Below, piece by piece: positions 23,157 through 35,803 of a stretch of DNA of 64,000 nt (the stretch's first letter is position 1; the number at the start of each line of letters is the position of its first letter). The DNA is taken from positions 11,331,573 through 11,395,572 of the forward strand of contig NC_035169.2 in the NCBI RefSeq assembly GCF_001659605.2. The letters run 5' to 3'. The DNA comes from Manihot esculenta (Eukaryota > Streptophyta > Magnoliopsida > Malpighiales > Euphorbiaceae). The notes under the pieces were generated by a model. It ran no database searches, was not told where the DNA came from, and saw only the letters and a program-made list of their open reading frames with translations. Position numbers and translations under genes: made by a program.

Positions 23157-24644
23157 TGTTAGTGTATATGCCCTAGGCCATTATCTTGGACCTTTTTGTA
23201 TGTCATTTTTGTTATAAATAAAAGAGGTTTTTATCATTATTATTTATTTGCATGTTATATAATAATGATTATCATCCCTGGTTACTTATTATTATGTTGA
23301 TAATAATAAATATATAACTAGTATGATTATTAATTGATAATCATGAGATGATTATGTATATGTTGATATAATCAATAATCATAGATACTTGTTAGAGAAC
23401 AAAGTATTGGATGGACCCGCACTGAGATCACTACATGGGTTAATGTCATAAGTGAATCTCAAAATAGTTATGTCTTAATCTTTTGACTTGAGATTGTCAT
23501 AGTTTCCAACATAAGGAGTGTTATGTTTTGACATAACCAAACGTTGTCTTTAATCGGACAATCATAAAGGTTATGATTGGGCATAATAGAAATTATGTAG
23601 AGGAAAGTGAACAATCAAGATAGGATTTGTCCCTCTCTTTGAGAGAGATATCTTCTGGGCCCCTCGATAAGTGAGACTGAGAAATGCATGGCCGTGCTCA
23701 AATGAATTGATAGTGTGATCAATTCATTTGAATTTATCAGTCTACTTAGAGATCGAGAAATCATAAATTTGAACATTATAAGTTTGACAATGACCATGAC
23801 TTATGTTCAAACTAGATATCGTGAGACAAAGGGATTAATACATGTTCTATTTAATAGGCTTTATCGGACTATTGATCATCATATTAGTTGGGTAGTCATA
23901 ATGTCTTGCTAGAGGCCACTTATGATTTATAAGCCTTGTTGGACTAGGCCTATTGCCAATTAATATGAGCCTATTGGGTCACACACAAGAACGTTATTGA
24001 TGTGCTATATTAATGGGCTAAAAGCCCATTAGTATAATTAATAATAATAAAGTGATATTATTATTAATATTAATATTAATTAATAATAATAAAATATTAT
24101 TATTATTAATTATTTATTATTATGAGATAATAATATTTAAAAGATCTGCAGTCTATCTGTAACGGTTACAGATAAATGACTCTATCATATAAAGATATTT
24201 GAGTATATGTGAGATTGTGATAGTGAGTTCTGAACACAACTCTTTTAGAAAAAGAGTTGTACAATTCTTTTAGGAAAAGAGTTGTGAAAAAACAAAAAGA
24301 CTGAAACCTATAAATACTCCTACTATGAATTTAGGAGTGATGATGATTTTTGAGAAAATTCAGTCTAAAATGCTGCAGATTGTGGAGCACATAATCTATC
24401 CATCATTGAGAGAGTTAGCACTCTAAAAGGATAGAAGATGTTCGTATGGATACCATAGAGGGTGTTCGTTTGAAAAGACAGCACCTTCAGTCCGCCATTA
24501 TATCTTCTTAACGAGATTAACAGGTTAGTCTCTATACTTTCTTGAATTAAACGAAGCACTCGGATTCTGGAAAAGGAAATCAAGCAAGAGATTTTATTAT
24601 TCCGCTGCGCAATTGGATTGCAATAATCTCGGGATTTCCCAACA
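23157..24644 (+). repeat. 5' LTR of element B
   Basis: Begins TGTTAGTGTATATG and ends TTTCCCAACA. It contains a TAA/TTA-repeat palindrome at about 24035-24130 and the sequence CTATAAATACTCC (24310-24322) that could act as its TATA box. Confidence 0.93.
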
Positions 24645-24661
24645 GTAGTATCAGAGTCTGG
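24645..24661 (+). other. Primer-binding site of element B (degenerate)
   Basis: GTAGTATCAGAGTCTGG directly after the LTR is one or two changes away from the canonical TGGTATCAGAGC complementary to initiator tRNA-Met. Confidence 0.7.
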
Positions 24662-24837
24662 TTGTATTTTTCGTTTAAATTAATTATGCCATGATTGATA
24701 TTATATATGTGATATATGTTTATTAGAATGACATGATAATTATAGATAAATGATTAGATCATTTAAATAATTTTAATTTTGTTAGAAAAATTAAATTAAT
24801 TAAATAAAAATATTTGCAACTGGATTCACGATGAGCA

Positions 24838-25290
24838 GTCATCGTGAACCCAGAAATTGGCGAGGCTGATGGGCGGACGTGGAGGGCGTGTGACGCTCGC
24901 GACCACCTGCAGAGAGTGTCTTTGCCGCCGCCGGCGAGGAACGACTGGTTCTTCGGCCGTCGATAGCCTGGCCGGCGTCGCTGCCTGGAACGCAGTGACT
25001 GAGAAGGCCGGCCCCGGAGGATCGCGCGACCGGAGGGTCGCGCCTCCCCGTTGGCCGCGCGACCGGTGGGTCGCGCAACCCGGGGGGTAGCGCGACTGGA
25101 GGGTCGCGCCTCCCCGTGGGTCGCGCGACCGGTGGGTCGCGCCTCCCTGTGGGTCGGGCGACCAGTGCCTCGAGCGCCGGTGGGCCGCGCACCGGTGGTT
25201 CGCCCGCCGGTGAGTCGCGAGACGGTGGGGGCAGCGGCCGGAGGTCCGGCGGGCTTCTGGACCTTCGGGCAGAAGCTGGGGAAGAAGATG
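24838..25290. repeat. CpG-rich tandem-repeat island inside element B leader
   Basis: About 450 bp of very high GC content in otherwise AT-rich DNA. The core (about 25020-25215) is an imperfect array of GGTCGCGC(G)ACCGGTGGG units of roughly 18-30 bp with many intact CpGs. It lies between the primer-binding site and gag. Long frames occur on both strands because the repeat lacks stops, but they have no family motif and I do not call them genes. Confidence 0.85.
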
Positions 25291-26036
25291 ATGCCCCAAA
25301 ATTACGATTTTGCCCCTGAAAATAATTTAAAATAATAATAATAATAATAATAATAAATTAATTTTTTAAAATTTTTTCTTTTAGTCTTTAAATTAGATTT
25401 AAATGACTATATATTATTATTATTTTTAGTCTTTAAGTTAGATTTAAATGACTATATTTTATTAGTACGAGATACTATGCATCATTGTATATATATATAT
25501 ATATATATGTATGCATATTGGATGTTATGATATATATGCAAGACAAAATAATTAAAATTAAAATTAAACCCTCACTCTAAAATTTTAAGTTTTAATGCCA
25601 CCCATATATTAAAAACCTATCAAGACTAAGATCACAAAAATGCAGGTTTTGCCAAAGCAAAGTGCATTAGGTTATCCTAGTAAGATAGGATGAATAATTG
25701 TTACTCATTTATTTAATTTTGGTTGAGCTTAATTAGGTTATCAAAACGGTTTTGGGCCTAAGGCATTAGATGGGGTATAACATGCATTTGACATATGATG
25801 TCAATACCTCATAATTTAAGAGTTACATTAGATGTAATTGGTAAGGGGTTACCTACCTAAATAACCTAATTCTAAGCGTTATGCCAAAGCTGACTTAGAA
25901 TTAGGTGAAATATGGATCTTAACCCACTAAAATATTATTATTATTTTGAGGGTTATATTTTAGTGGGAGATTATTATCACCTCAATATTAATTTGTTTAC
26001 TAAATTAATTATGTTTGCATATTTTTGTAGATAATT

Positions 26037-29000
26037 ATGACGGCTAATAACAATTCCACCTTATCACTGCGATCTATCCTTAAGAAGGATAAACTGAAAG
26101 AAAATAGGACTAATTTTGTTGACTGGTTTAGAAACTTGAGAATTGTTCTCAAGCAAGAGAAAAAGTCCTACGTGCTTTATGAAGCTGTTCCTGAACCACC
26201 TCCTGCTGATGCTACTAATGCTGTTAAGAACAAGCATAAGAAGCATATGGATGATTCTAATGACATTGGATGTCTTATGTTGGCAACTATGTGCCCAGAA
26301 CTTTAGAAGGATCTGGAGCACCTTGAGGCCTATGAGATGAGTGTCCATCTCAAACAGGCTTTCCAACAACAAGCTAGGCAGGATAGGTATGAAACCACCA
26401 TCGCATTGCATGATTGCAAAATGGCTGAAGGTGATTCAGTTAGTGCTCATGTTTTAAAGATGAAAGGCTACATTGATCACCTTGCTAGGCTTGGCTATCC
26501 TTTGAGTTTAGAACTCTCCACGGATTTGATCCTACATTCTTTACCTGACAGTTTTTCTCAATTTGTCATGAACTATAACATGAACAATATGGAGAAATTT
26601 ATTCCTGAGCTGCATGGGATGCTAAAAACAGCTGAGGTAAATATCAAGAAAAGGCCTACCCAAATTTTAAATGTCAATAAGGGTAAGCCCATGAAAAATA
26701 AGGGGAAGCCCAAGTCTAAAGGTGGTAATGGGCCTAAGGGACGAGGCAAGTCGAAATGGCAATCCAAGGCAAAAGTTCCTAAGGAAATAGTTCCTAAGGA
26801 AGGAATTTGCTTCCATTGCAAGGAACCAGGGCATTGGAAGAGAAATTGCAAACTCTATTTGGATGAGTGCAAGAAGAAGAAGAGTAGTGAGACTACAACT
26901 TCAGGTATTTATGTTATAGATATTAATTTATCAATTTTTACTTCATGGGTATTAGATACCGGATGTGGCTCTCACATTTGTACAAATGTGAAGGGTCTCA
27001 AAAGGAGTAGAAAACTGAAAAGGGCAAAGTGGACCTACGTGTAGGCAATGGAGCAAGAGTTGCTGCCATAGCTGTAGGGACTTATGAACTTATTTTGCCC
27101 GATGGGCTTTTGTTAGTTTTGAATAATTGCCTTTATGTTCCTATTTTGAGTAGAAATATTATTTCAGTTTCTATTTTGGACGATGAAGATTTTTCATTTC
27201 TCATTAAGAATAAGAAATGCTCCATTAATAAAGATGATTTGCTTTATTGCATTGCAAATTCATATGATGGCCTTTATGTCCTTGATCTAGATGATTCTAG
27301 AGACAACAATATCTATAACATAACTTCTAAGAAAACTAAGCCAAATGAGTTAATCCCAACATATTTATGGCACTGTCGTCTTAGCCATATAAATGAGAAT
27401 CGCATATCTAAGCTCCATAAAGATGGTTTATTAGATTCATTTGATTTTGAATCATTTGAAAATTGTGAATCTTATTTGCTTGGTAAGATGACAAAGGACC
27501 CTTTTACTGGACAAGGTCAAAGGGCTTCAGACTTATTGGGTTTAATGCATACAGATGTATGTGTCCCACTAAGTATTAGTGCTAGGGGAGGTTATCAGTA
27601 CTTCATTACATTCACTGATGATTTCAGTAGGTATGGCTATGTCTACCTAATGAAACACAAGCATGAATCTTTTGAAATGTTTAGAACTTTTCAAAATGAA
27701 GTACAAAATCAACTTGGTAGAACTATTAAAATGCTTCGATCTGATCGAGGTGGTTAATATTTGAGCCAAGAGTTTAATGAACATCTTAGAAACTGTGGAA
27801 TTGTTTCACAATTAACTCCTCCAGAAACTCCACAATGGAATGGTGTTTCTGAAACGAAAAATCGAACTTTATTAGATATGGTTCGATCTATGATGAATCA
27901 AACAAATATCCCTTTATCATTTTGGGGTTATGCCTTGGAAATAGCTGCATTCATTCTAAACCAAGTACCATTGAAAGCGGTTGAAAAGACACCATATGAG
28001 TTATGGACTGGGAAAATGCCCAGTTTGTCTTTCCTTAAGATTTGGGGTTGTGAGGCTTATGTGAAACGCCCGATTTCAGATAAGCTAGCTCCAAAATCTA
28101 TCAAGTGCAATTTTGTGGGGTATCCTAAGGAAACTAAAGGATACTATTTCTATATTCCCTCAGAGAACAAAGTGTTTGTTGCTCGAAATGGTACCTTTTT
28201 GGAAAAGGAATTTATCTCTCAGAGATTCAGTGGGAGTACAGTGCGACTTGAGAAAACTCAAGCACCACAAGAGAGCATTGAACCGCCGATAGAACCACTT
28301 TCAAAACCACAAACAGTTGTGGAAACTGAAAGGGTGACACAAGTCCCACGCAGATCTGATAGGACATGTCATCAGCCTGAGAGATATGGATTTCTCATGA
28401 CTGATAATCGTGAACCTTTGTTCATTGATGAAGATGAACCTTGTGTTTACAAGATGGTTAGTGGGAGTGCAGTTGTGTTTCTAGTCCTATATGTGGATAA
28501 CATATTAATCATTGGAAATGATATCCCTACCTTGCAAAAGGTTAAGACTTGGTTTGGGAACTCTTTTTCAATGAAGGACTTAGGTGAGGCCACATATATC
28601 CTTGGTATTAAGATCTATAGGGATAGATCCAAGAGGATAATAGGTCTGAGTCAAAGTACTTATATTGATAAGGTGCTGAAAAGGTTCAGCATGCAAGATT
28701 CCAAAAGAGGATTCTTGCACATGTCTCATGGTATTCATCTCAGCAAGAATCAATGTCCTATGACATCTGATGAGCGAGAACGGATGAATAAGATCCCTTA
28801 TGCTTCTGCTATTGGATCTATCATGTATGCCATGTTATGTACTAGACCAGACGTCTCATATGTCTTGAGCACAATAAGCAGATATCAAGCAGATCCCGAT
28901 GAAAGTCACTGGACAACTGTTAATAATATCCTAAAGTACCTTAGGAGGACTAAGGATGCATTCCTAGTTTATGGAGGATTGGAAGACGAGCTAGTTGTAA

Positions 29001-29476
29001 GTGGTTACACAGATGCTAGTTTTCAAACCGACATAGATGACTTCAGATCGCAGTCAGGATTCGTATTCATTTTAAATGGTGGAATTGTTAGTTGAAAGAG
29101 TTCCAAGCAGAGCACTATAGCAGATTCTACAATAGAAGCTGAGTATATAGCAGCATCAGATGCAGCTAAAAGGGCAGTCTGGTTGAAGGAATTCATCTCA
29201 GAGTTGGGAATGGTTCCCAGCATTGCAAATCCTATGGACCTTTATTATGGTAATAACGGTGCCATAGCACAGGCAAAGGAGCCCAGATCTCACCAGAGAT
29301 CTAAACATATACTCAGGCGATATCACCTTATTCAAAAGATCATTGATAGAGGAGATATCAAAATATGCAAAGTAGACACAAATGACAACATTGCAAATCC
29401 ACTGACCAAGCCTCTTTCACAGGTCAAGTATAATCAGCACACTAGGTCTATGGGTATTAGATACTTATATGATTAG
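26037..29476 (+). pseudogene. Element B gag-pol, with stops, a frameshift and an RT deletion
   Basis: Gag starts at 26037 and has a TAG stop at 26304-26306. It continues to a CCHC zinc knuckle (CFHCKEPGHWKRNC, 26808-26850) and a protease motif LDTGCGSHIC. A frameshift near 27030 leads to GAG-preintegrase (HCRLSHIN) and integrase (ITFTDDFSRYGY, then SDRGG before a TAA at 27755-27757). The integrase C-terminal part follows from 27761. Integrase tail text (PRRSDRTCHQPERYG) runs almost directly into the RT palm YVDN at about 28492, so the N-terminal part of RT is missing in frame, and the catalytic YVDD reads YVDN. RNase H follows, with a TGA at 29094-29096 and an end at 29476. Several independent disabling changes are visible. 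Confidence 0.9.
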
Positions 29477-29485
29477 GCCTAGTGC

Positions 29486-29496
29486 AAGTGGGAGAT
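29486..29496 (+). other. Polypurine tract of element B
   Basis: AAGTGGGAGAT immediately precedes the 3' LTR TGTTAG, the normal site for plus-strand priming. Confidence 0.7.
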
Positions 29497-30985
29497 TGTT
29501 AGTGTATATGCCCTAGGCCATTATCTTGGACCTTTTTGTATGTCATTTTTGTTATAAATAAAAGAGATTTTTATCATTATTATTTGTTTGCATGTTACAT
29601 AATAATGATTATCATCCCTGATTACTTATTATTATGTTGATAATAATAAATATATAACTAGTATGATTATTGATTGATAATCATGAGATGATTATGTATA
29701 TGTTGATATAATCAATAATCATAGATACTTGTTAGAGAACAAAGTATTGGATGGACCCGCACTGAGATCACTACATGGGTTAATGTCATAAGTGAATCTC
29801 AAAATAGTTATGTCTTAATCCTTTGACTTGAGATTGTCATAGTTTCCAACATAAGGACTGTTATGTTTTGACATAACCAAACGTTGTCTTTAATCGGACA
29901 ATCATAAAGGTTATGATTGGGCATAATAGAAATTATGTAGAGGAAAGTGAACAATCAAGATAGGATTTGTCCCTCTCTTTGAGAGAGATATCTTCTGGGC
30001 CCCTCGATAAGTGAGACTGAGAAATGCATGGCCGTGCTCAAATGAATTGATAGTGTGATCAATATCATTTGAATTTATCAGTCTACTTAGAGATCGAGAA
30101 ATCATAAGTTTGAACATTATAAGTTTGGCATTGATCATGACTTATGTTCAAACTAGATATCGTGAGACAAAGGGATTAATACATGTTCTATTTAATAGGC
30201 TTTATCGGACTATTGATCCTCATATTAGTTGGGTAGTTATAATGTCTTGCTAGAGGCCACTTATGATTTATAGGCCTTGTTGGACTAGGCCTATTGCCAA
30301 TTAATATGAGCCTATTGGGTCACACACAAGAACGTTGTTGATGTGCTATATTAATGGGCTAAAAGCCCATCAGTATAATTAATAATAATAAAGTGTTATT
30401 ATTATTAATATTAATATTAATTAATAATAATAAAATATTATTATTATTAATTATTTATTATTATGAGATAATAATATTTAAAAGATCTGCAGTCTATCTG
30501 TAACTGTTACAGATAAAGAACTCTATCACATAAAGATATTTGAGTATCTGTGAGATTGTGATAGTGGGTTCTGAACACAACTCTTTTAGGAAAAGAGTTG
30601 TACAATTCTTTTAGGAAAAGAATTGTGGAAAAACAAAAAGACTGAAACCTATAAATACTCCTACTACGAATTTAGGAGTGATGATGATTTTTGAGAAAAT
30701 TCAGTCTAAAATGCTGCAGATTGTGGAGCACATAATCTATCCATCCTTGAGAGAGCTAGCACTCTAGAAGGATAGAAGACGTTCGTGTGGATACCATAGA
30801 GGGTGTTCGTTTGAAAAGGCAGCACCTTCAGTCCGCCATTATATCTTCTTAACGAGATTAACAGGTTAGTCTCTATACTTTCTTGAATTAAACGAAGCAC
30901 TCGGATTCTGGGAAAGGAAATCAAGCAAGAGATTTTATTATTCCGCTGCGCAATTGGGTTGCAATAATCTCGGGATTTCCCAACA
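29497..30985 (+). repeat. 3' LTR of element B
   Basis: 1489 bp, nearly identical to 23157-24644. Followed by the target duplication CTAGC. It reads back into the element A pol on the minus strand at 30986. Confidence 0.93.
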
Positions 30986-31701
30986 CTAGCACTATGCATA
31001 AAGCAAAATAAGAGATTTACAGTAAATAAAATGTCAGGTCTGGTGACACTAAGGTACATAAGGTATCCAACCAAGCTTCTATAGTAGCCTTCATCAACTT
31101 TCTCGGTTCCATCTCCTTTGCTCAGCTTCTCTTTTTGATTCATAAGTGTAGCAACTGATTTGCATTCCTCCATTTGGAATTTCTTCAAAATTTCTTTGGC
31201 ATATTTCTTTTGACAAATGAATACTTCATTCTAGCTTTGTGTAATTTTCATTCCAAGAAAATAGTTCATGACCCCAAGATCTGTCATTTCGAAAACCTGC
31301 TTCATTTCTTGTTTGAATTTTTCAAACAGCAAGGCATTATTTCCTGTCACTAAGATATCATCAACGTAAAGAGAGACTATAAGAACATTTTTGTCCTTAT
31401 GTTTAACATAAAGAGTTGCCTTTGATAAGCTTTTTTTGAAGCCTAAGCTTTGCAGATAATCATCTATCTTGCTGTACCAAGCCCTGGGTGCCTGTTTCAA
31501 GCCATAAAGAACCTTTTTGAGTAAGTAGACTTTATCTTCTTCACCTTGCACAACAAAACCAGCAGGTTGCTCCACATATATTTCTTCCTGCAGAACACCA
31601 TTCAAAAATGTAGATTTAATATCTAATTGAAACACTTTCCAGCCTTTTTGAGCAGTAATGGCTAGAAGCATTCTGATTGTATCCAATCGAGCCATAGTAG
31701 C
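30986..31701 (-). pseudogene. Element A reverse transcriptase, central and C-terminal segment
   Basis: The minus strand encodes LDIKSTFLNGVLQEEIYVEQ, LKQAPRAWYS and the catalytic SLYVDDILVTGN (about 31330-31640). After a stop at 31231-31233 comes KKFQMEECKSVATLMNQKEK and a VTRPDILF block to the element B junction. It is bounded by the solo LTR at 31702 and by element B at 30985; without them it would join 33147 and 23151. Confidence 0.88.
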
Positions 31702-33146
31702 TGTTAGTATATTGCCCTAGGCCATTATCTTGGACCTTTTTATATGTCATTTTGTTTATTAATAAAAGAGATTTTATTATCATTATTATTTATTTGCATG
31801 TTACATAATAATGATTAATATCCCTGATTACTTATTATTATGGTGATAATAATAAAATATGACTAGTATGATTATTGATTGATAATCATGAGATGATTAT
31901 GTGTATATTGATATAATTCAATAATCATAGATACTTGTTAGAGAATAAAGTATTGGATGGATCCACATTGAGATCATTATATGGGTTAATGTCATAAGTG
32001 AATCTCAAGATAGTTATGCTTTAATCCTTTGACTTGAGACTGTCATAGTTTCCAACATAAGGACTGTTATGTTTTGACATAACCAAACATTGTCTTTAAT
32101 CGAAAAATCATAAAGGTTATAATTGAACATAATAGAAATTGTGTAGAGGGTATTGAACAATCAAGATAGAATTTATTCATTTCTTTGAGAGAGAAATCTT
32201 TTGGGCCCCTCGATAAGTGAGACTGATAAATGCATGGCCGTGCGCAAATAAATTAATAGTGTGATCAATATCATTTGATTTTATCAGTCTACTTAGAGAT
32301 CGAGAAATCATAAGTTTGAATGTTATAAGTTTGACATTAACCATGGCTTATGTTCAAACTAGATATCGTGTGACAAATGGATTAGTACATATTCTGTTTA
32401 TTAGACTTTATTAGACTATTGATCATCGTATTAATTGGGGAGTCATAATGTCTTGCTAGAAGCCACTTATGATTTATGGGCCTTGTGGGATTGAGCCCAT
32501 TGTCAATTAATGTGAACCTATTGGATCACACATAAAAGAACGTCGTTGATGTGCTATATCATATTAATGGACTAAAAATCCGTTAGTATAATTAATAATA
32601 ATAATAATATTATTATTATTATTAATATTAATTATTTATTATTATAAGATAATAATATTTAAAAAATTTACAGTCTATTTGTAATTGTTATAGATAAAGG
32701 ATTTTTCAATTTTTCTTTTCAAAAAGGACTTATCACATATATATTTGAGTATTTGTGAGATTGTGATAATTGGTTATGAACACAACTCTTTTTCGAAAAG
32801 AAGTGTGGAAAAATGAAAAGGCTGAAAAACGAATAAAAGACCTTCTTTGAATCTCAGGAGCAAGAGTTTTTTGGAGTGATCGTTTTTCTGGGTTGCAGAT
32901 TGGGGAGCACATAGCTTATCCATCTGTTGAAAGAGCACATAACTTATCCATCTGTTGAAAGAGCTAGCACTCCAGACGGAAACATTCGTTGGATACCATT
33001 GATGGTGTTCGTTTCAGAAGCAGCACCATCAGTCCGGAACTGTATCTTCTTATCAAGTCTAAAGGTTAATCTCTTATCCGTCCTTTCAAAATAAACGAAG
33101 CACTCGGATCCTGAAAAGGAAATAAAGATTTTTTTTTTCCGCAACA
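31702..33146 (+). repeat. Solo LTR of the element B family
   Basis: Begins TGTTAGTATATTGCCCTAGG and follows the element B LTR throughout, but with many more differences and a divergent end CCGCAACA. No internal region is present. It splits the element A RT between the DYSDTF and MARLDTI motifs. I see no 5-bp duplication (GTAGC on the left, AATGT on the right), so either it decayed or the copy arose by unequal recombination. Confidence 0.8.
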
Positions 33147-34575
33147 AATGTGTCTGAGTAATCAACACCAAAAATCTAGGCATAACCCTTAACAAGTCTA
33201 GCCTTATGTTTGTTGATGGAGCTATCAACATTTAATTTTGTTCTGAACACCCATTTCACCCCTATGATTTTTCTATGAGCAAGTTTGTCGACTAACTCCC
33301 ATGTTTTGTTCTTTTGAATCATCGACATCTCCTCCTCTATTACTTTTTTCCATTTTGGATCTCTAAGAGTTTCTTCATGTCCAGCTGGTTCATAGACTAC
33401 CATATTACACCTTTGATAGATTTCAGAAAGTGATCTGGCTCCTCTAACTGGTGAATCTTCAATATTTCTTCCAGCTATTTGTCTTTCGATTGCTCTTCGG
33501 GAAGACTAAGCTCTTGTAAAAGTTTTGGTGAGTCATTCCAATCCCATTGCTCCTCTTCATTAAAGTGAACATCTTTGGTAATAGTCATCTTTCCAGTTTG
33601 TGGATGATAGACTTTGTAAGCTTTGGAAACTAAGCTGTAACCGAAAAAAATACCAGGAATGACTTTCTTGTCTAGCTTATCATGTTTATTCTGTGGAACA
33701 TGAACAAAACAAATACTTCCAAACACTTTAAGAAATTTCAACGAAGGCTTAAAATCATATTAGGCCTCAAATGGTGTTTGATCCTTCAATGCCTTGCTTG
33801 AAGTTGATTTTGAAGAAATACAACAGTGTTGGCAGCCTTTGCCCAAAAACCTTTAGGTAAATTCTTCTCATGCAATATATATCTCACTATCTCCATCAAA
33901 TATATATGTTCCTCCTCTCACTGACTTCGTTTTGTTATGCATGTAAGGAGTTGTGAATTGATGTTCAATGCCAACTTCTTCACACAAGGAGTTGAATCGA
34001 GATGAGGTGTATTCGGTCCCATTATCAGACCTCATAGCTTGAATTCTGCAGCCACTCTGGTTCTCCACCATATTTTTGAACTTTCAAAAAACTTCAGCCA
34101 CTTCTAACTTGTATCTCAAGAAGAAAATCCAATTCATTCTTGTAAAATCATCAATAAATAGAATAAAGTAGAGGCTACCTTGGAGAGATGGAGTTCTTTA
34201 TGGTCCAGCAACATCTGTATGAATTAACTGTAACTTCTGTGAAGTTCTTTAAGATGACTTTGGAAAGGGTAATCTGGTTTGTTTACCAAATTGACAAGCA
34301 TCATAGTTTGGCAATTGTTCAGTAAGTTTTGGCAAGTCTCTTATTATATATTTTTTCTTCATCTCCAGCATACGTTGAATATGCCAATGGCCAAGTCTCT
34401 TGTGCCATATTTTAGTGATGTTGGTTTCCATAAAAAATGTAGCTTGCTCCTCCTCTATTGGATCAGATAAGAAGCTTTTACCTCTCATTTTAACTCGCAG
34501 AACATGCTCTTTATTTGCATGATAAATGTCGCAATTCCGATCTTCACAAACTAATTTGAATCCTTTTTCAACTAA
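33147..34575 (-). pseudogene. Element A integrase and RT N-terminus
   Basis: Read on the minus strand from the right: GAG-preintegrase (WHKRLGHWHIQRM and CQFGKQTRLPF, 34249-34488), integrase core (MRSDNGTEYTSSRF, 33868-34071), integrase C-terminal part (KVFGSICFVHVPQNKHDKLD, 33475-33741) and the start of RT (EPAGHEETLRDPKW and GVKWVFRTKLNVD, 33176-33403). Several stops and frame changes break it. Confidence 0.85.
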
Positions 34576-35780
34576 CTATCCTGCACTTAAAAAATTTTGA
34601 TCGATGTCAGGCAGAAAAAGAACATCAGACATTGTTTTTATACTTGACGTTGTTGTAATTGCAACAGTCCCCTTTCCTTTTGTTGGGATGTAGACACCAT
34701 TACCAACTTTAACTTTAGTGATCTCAGTAGGATTCAAGTATTTAAAGAGAGTTATGTCATAAGTCATGTGGTTTGTACAACCGATATCGATCAACCAACA
34801 TTCTGAACTGCACTTAGAAGAAAAACATGTTGCCACAAAAATATGATCTTCTTCATCTTGATCAGCAACTTGTGCATCTGCCACTTGCTTCTTGTTTTTG
34901 CAAATTATAGCTTCACGTCCAAGTTGATTGCACTTCTTACATTTTGCATCTAGCCTCCTCCAACATTTGAATGGTGAATCACCTGATTTGTTATAATGCT
35001 TGCAAGGAGGATATTCTTTTGAGTTTCCACCTTTGCTACGATTGTGGTCAATAGTAATGTGCTCATCACTTGAAACAGCTTGTTTCTTTTGAAACTCGTT
35101 ATCTTCATGATGCCTGAAGGGAAGAGCTCCTTCGACAAAACCATTCTGTCTCATAGACCTTCTCTGTTCTTGAGCCTGAAAAGAGTTTAATAATTTTGCC
35201 AAGGTGATTGTGGACAAATCCCTTGTATTCTCCAAAGTGGTGATTGATGCTTCATATTTTTCAGGAGCAGTCACTAACATTTTTTGGACAATTCTAGAAT
35301 CGTCAAAGGAAGTGCCAAGTAACCTTATTTTATTGACAATATCAAGCAGCCTTTCAGAGTATTCTTTGACTGTCTCTAATTCCTTCATCCTTTGCAGCTC
35401 AAACTCTCTTATGTAATTGAGAGCTTTCATGCCTCGAATCCTATCATTGCCAGCGTACTCCTCCTTTAGATAATCCTAGACTTGCTTAGCTGTTTTGAGA
35501 GACATAATTCTGGTGAAAATAGTGTTTGAAACATCAGAAAATAAATAATTTTTTGCCTTTGATTTTCTAGTTTTCCTCTCCTTATGGTTTTTTATTTAGG
35601 CCATGGTGAGATTTGCAGGCAGCGGAACAACTTCATAATCCTCCTCCACGGCTTCCCAAAGGTCATGGACATCCAAGTTGGCTTCCATTCTGATTGCCCA
35701 AATTTCATAATTTTCTCCATCAAAGATGATTGGAGCATTTGGAGAAAAATTTCCCTCAGATTCCATCTCACAAGTCCCTT
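34576..35780 (-). pseudogene. Element A gag and protease
   Basis: The open piece at 34576-35430 (284 codons) holds the end of the UBN2-type gag (YIREFELQRMKELETVKEYS), a degenerate zinc knuckle (CKKCNQLGREAIIC) and a protease with DIGCTNHMT, where the usual Ser or Thr after the catalytic Asp is Ile. Upstream gag to about 35780 is broken by a TAG in the segment before GMKALNYIREF. A non-functional relic. Confidence 0.8.
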
Positions 35781-35787
35781 AAGAAAA

Positions 35788-35801
35788 GGGCTCTGATACC
35801 A
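35788..35801 (-). other. Primer-binding site of element A
   Basis: Minus-strand TGGTATCAGAGCCC, complementary to the 3' end of initiator tRNA-Met, lies two bases inside the 5' LTR. Confidence 0.85.
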
Positions 35802-35803
35802 GT

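Larger units (their letters stand above)
23157..30985 (+). mobile_element. Copia element B (plus strand), full length but defective
   Basis: LTRs are 23157-24644 (1488 bp) and 29497-30985 (1489 bp), both TGTTAGTGTATATGCCC...CCCAACA. They are flanked by the 5-bp duplication CTAGC at 23152-23156 and 30986-30990, so this is a clean insertion into element A's pol. I counted 7 differences in the first roughly 380 bp of the LTRs, so the insertion is fairly recent. A degenerate iMet primer-binding site (TAGTATCAGAGTCTGG) follows the left LTR and a purine tract AAGTGGGAGA precedes the right one. Gag to RNase H are on the plus strand but contain stops, a frameshift and a large RT deletion, so the copy cannot mobilise by itself. 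Confidence 0.92.

Noticed and set aside
24826..25335. Overlapping long frames on both strands (up to 157 codons) in the GC-rich part of element B
   Set aside because: They arise because the GC-rich tandem repeat lacks stop codons; no domain is visible and they sit in the retrotransposon leader.
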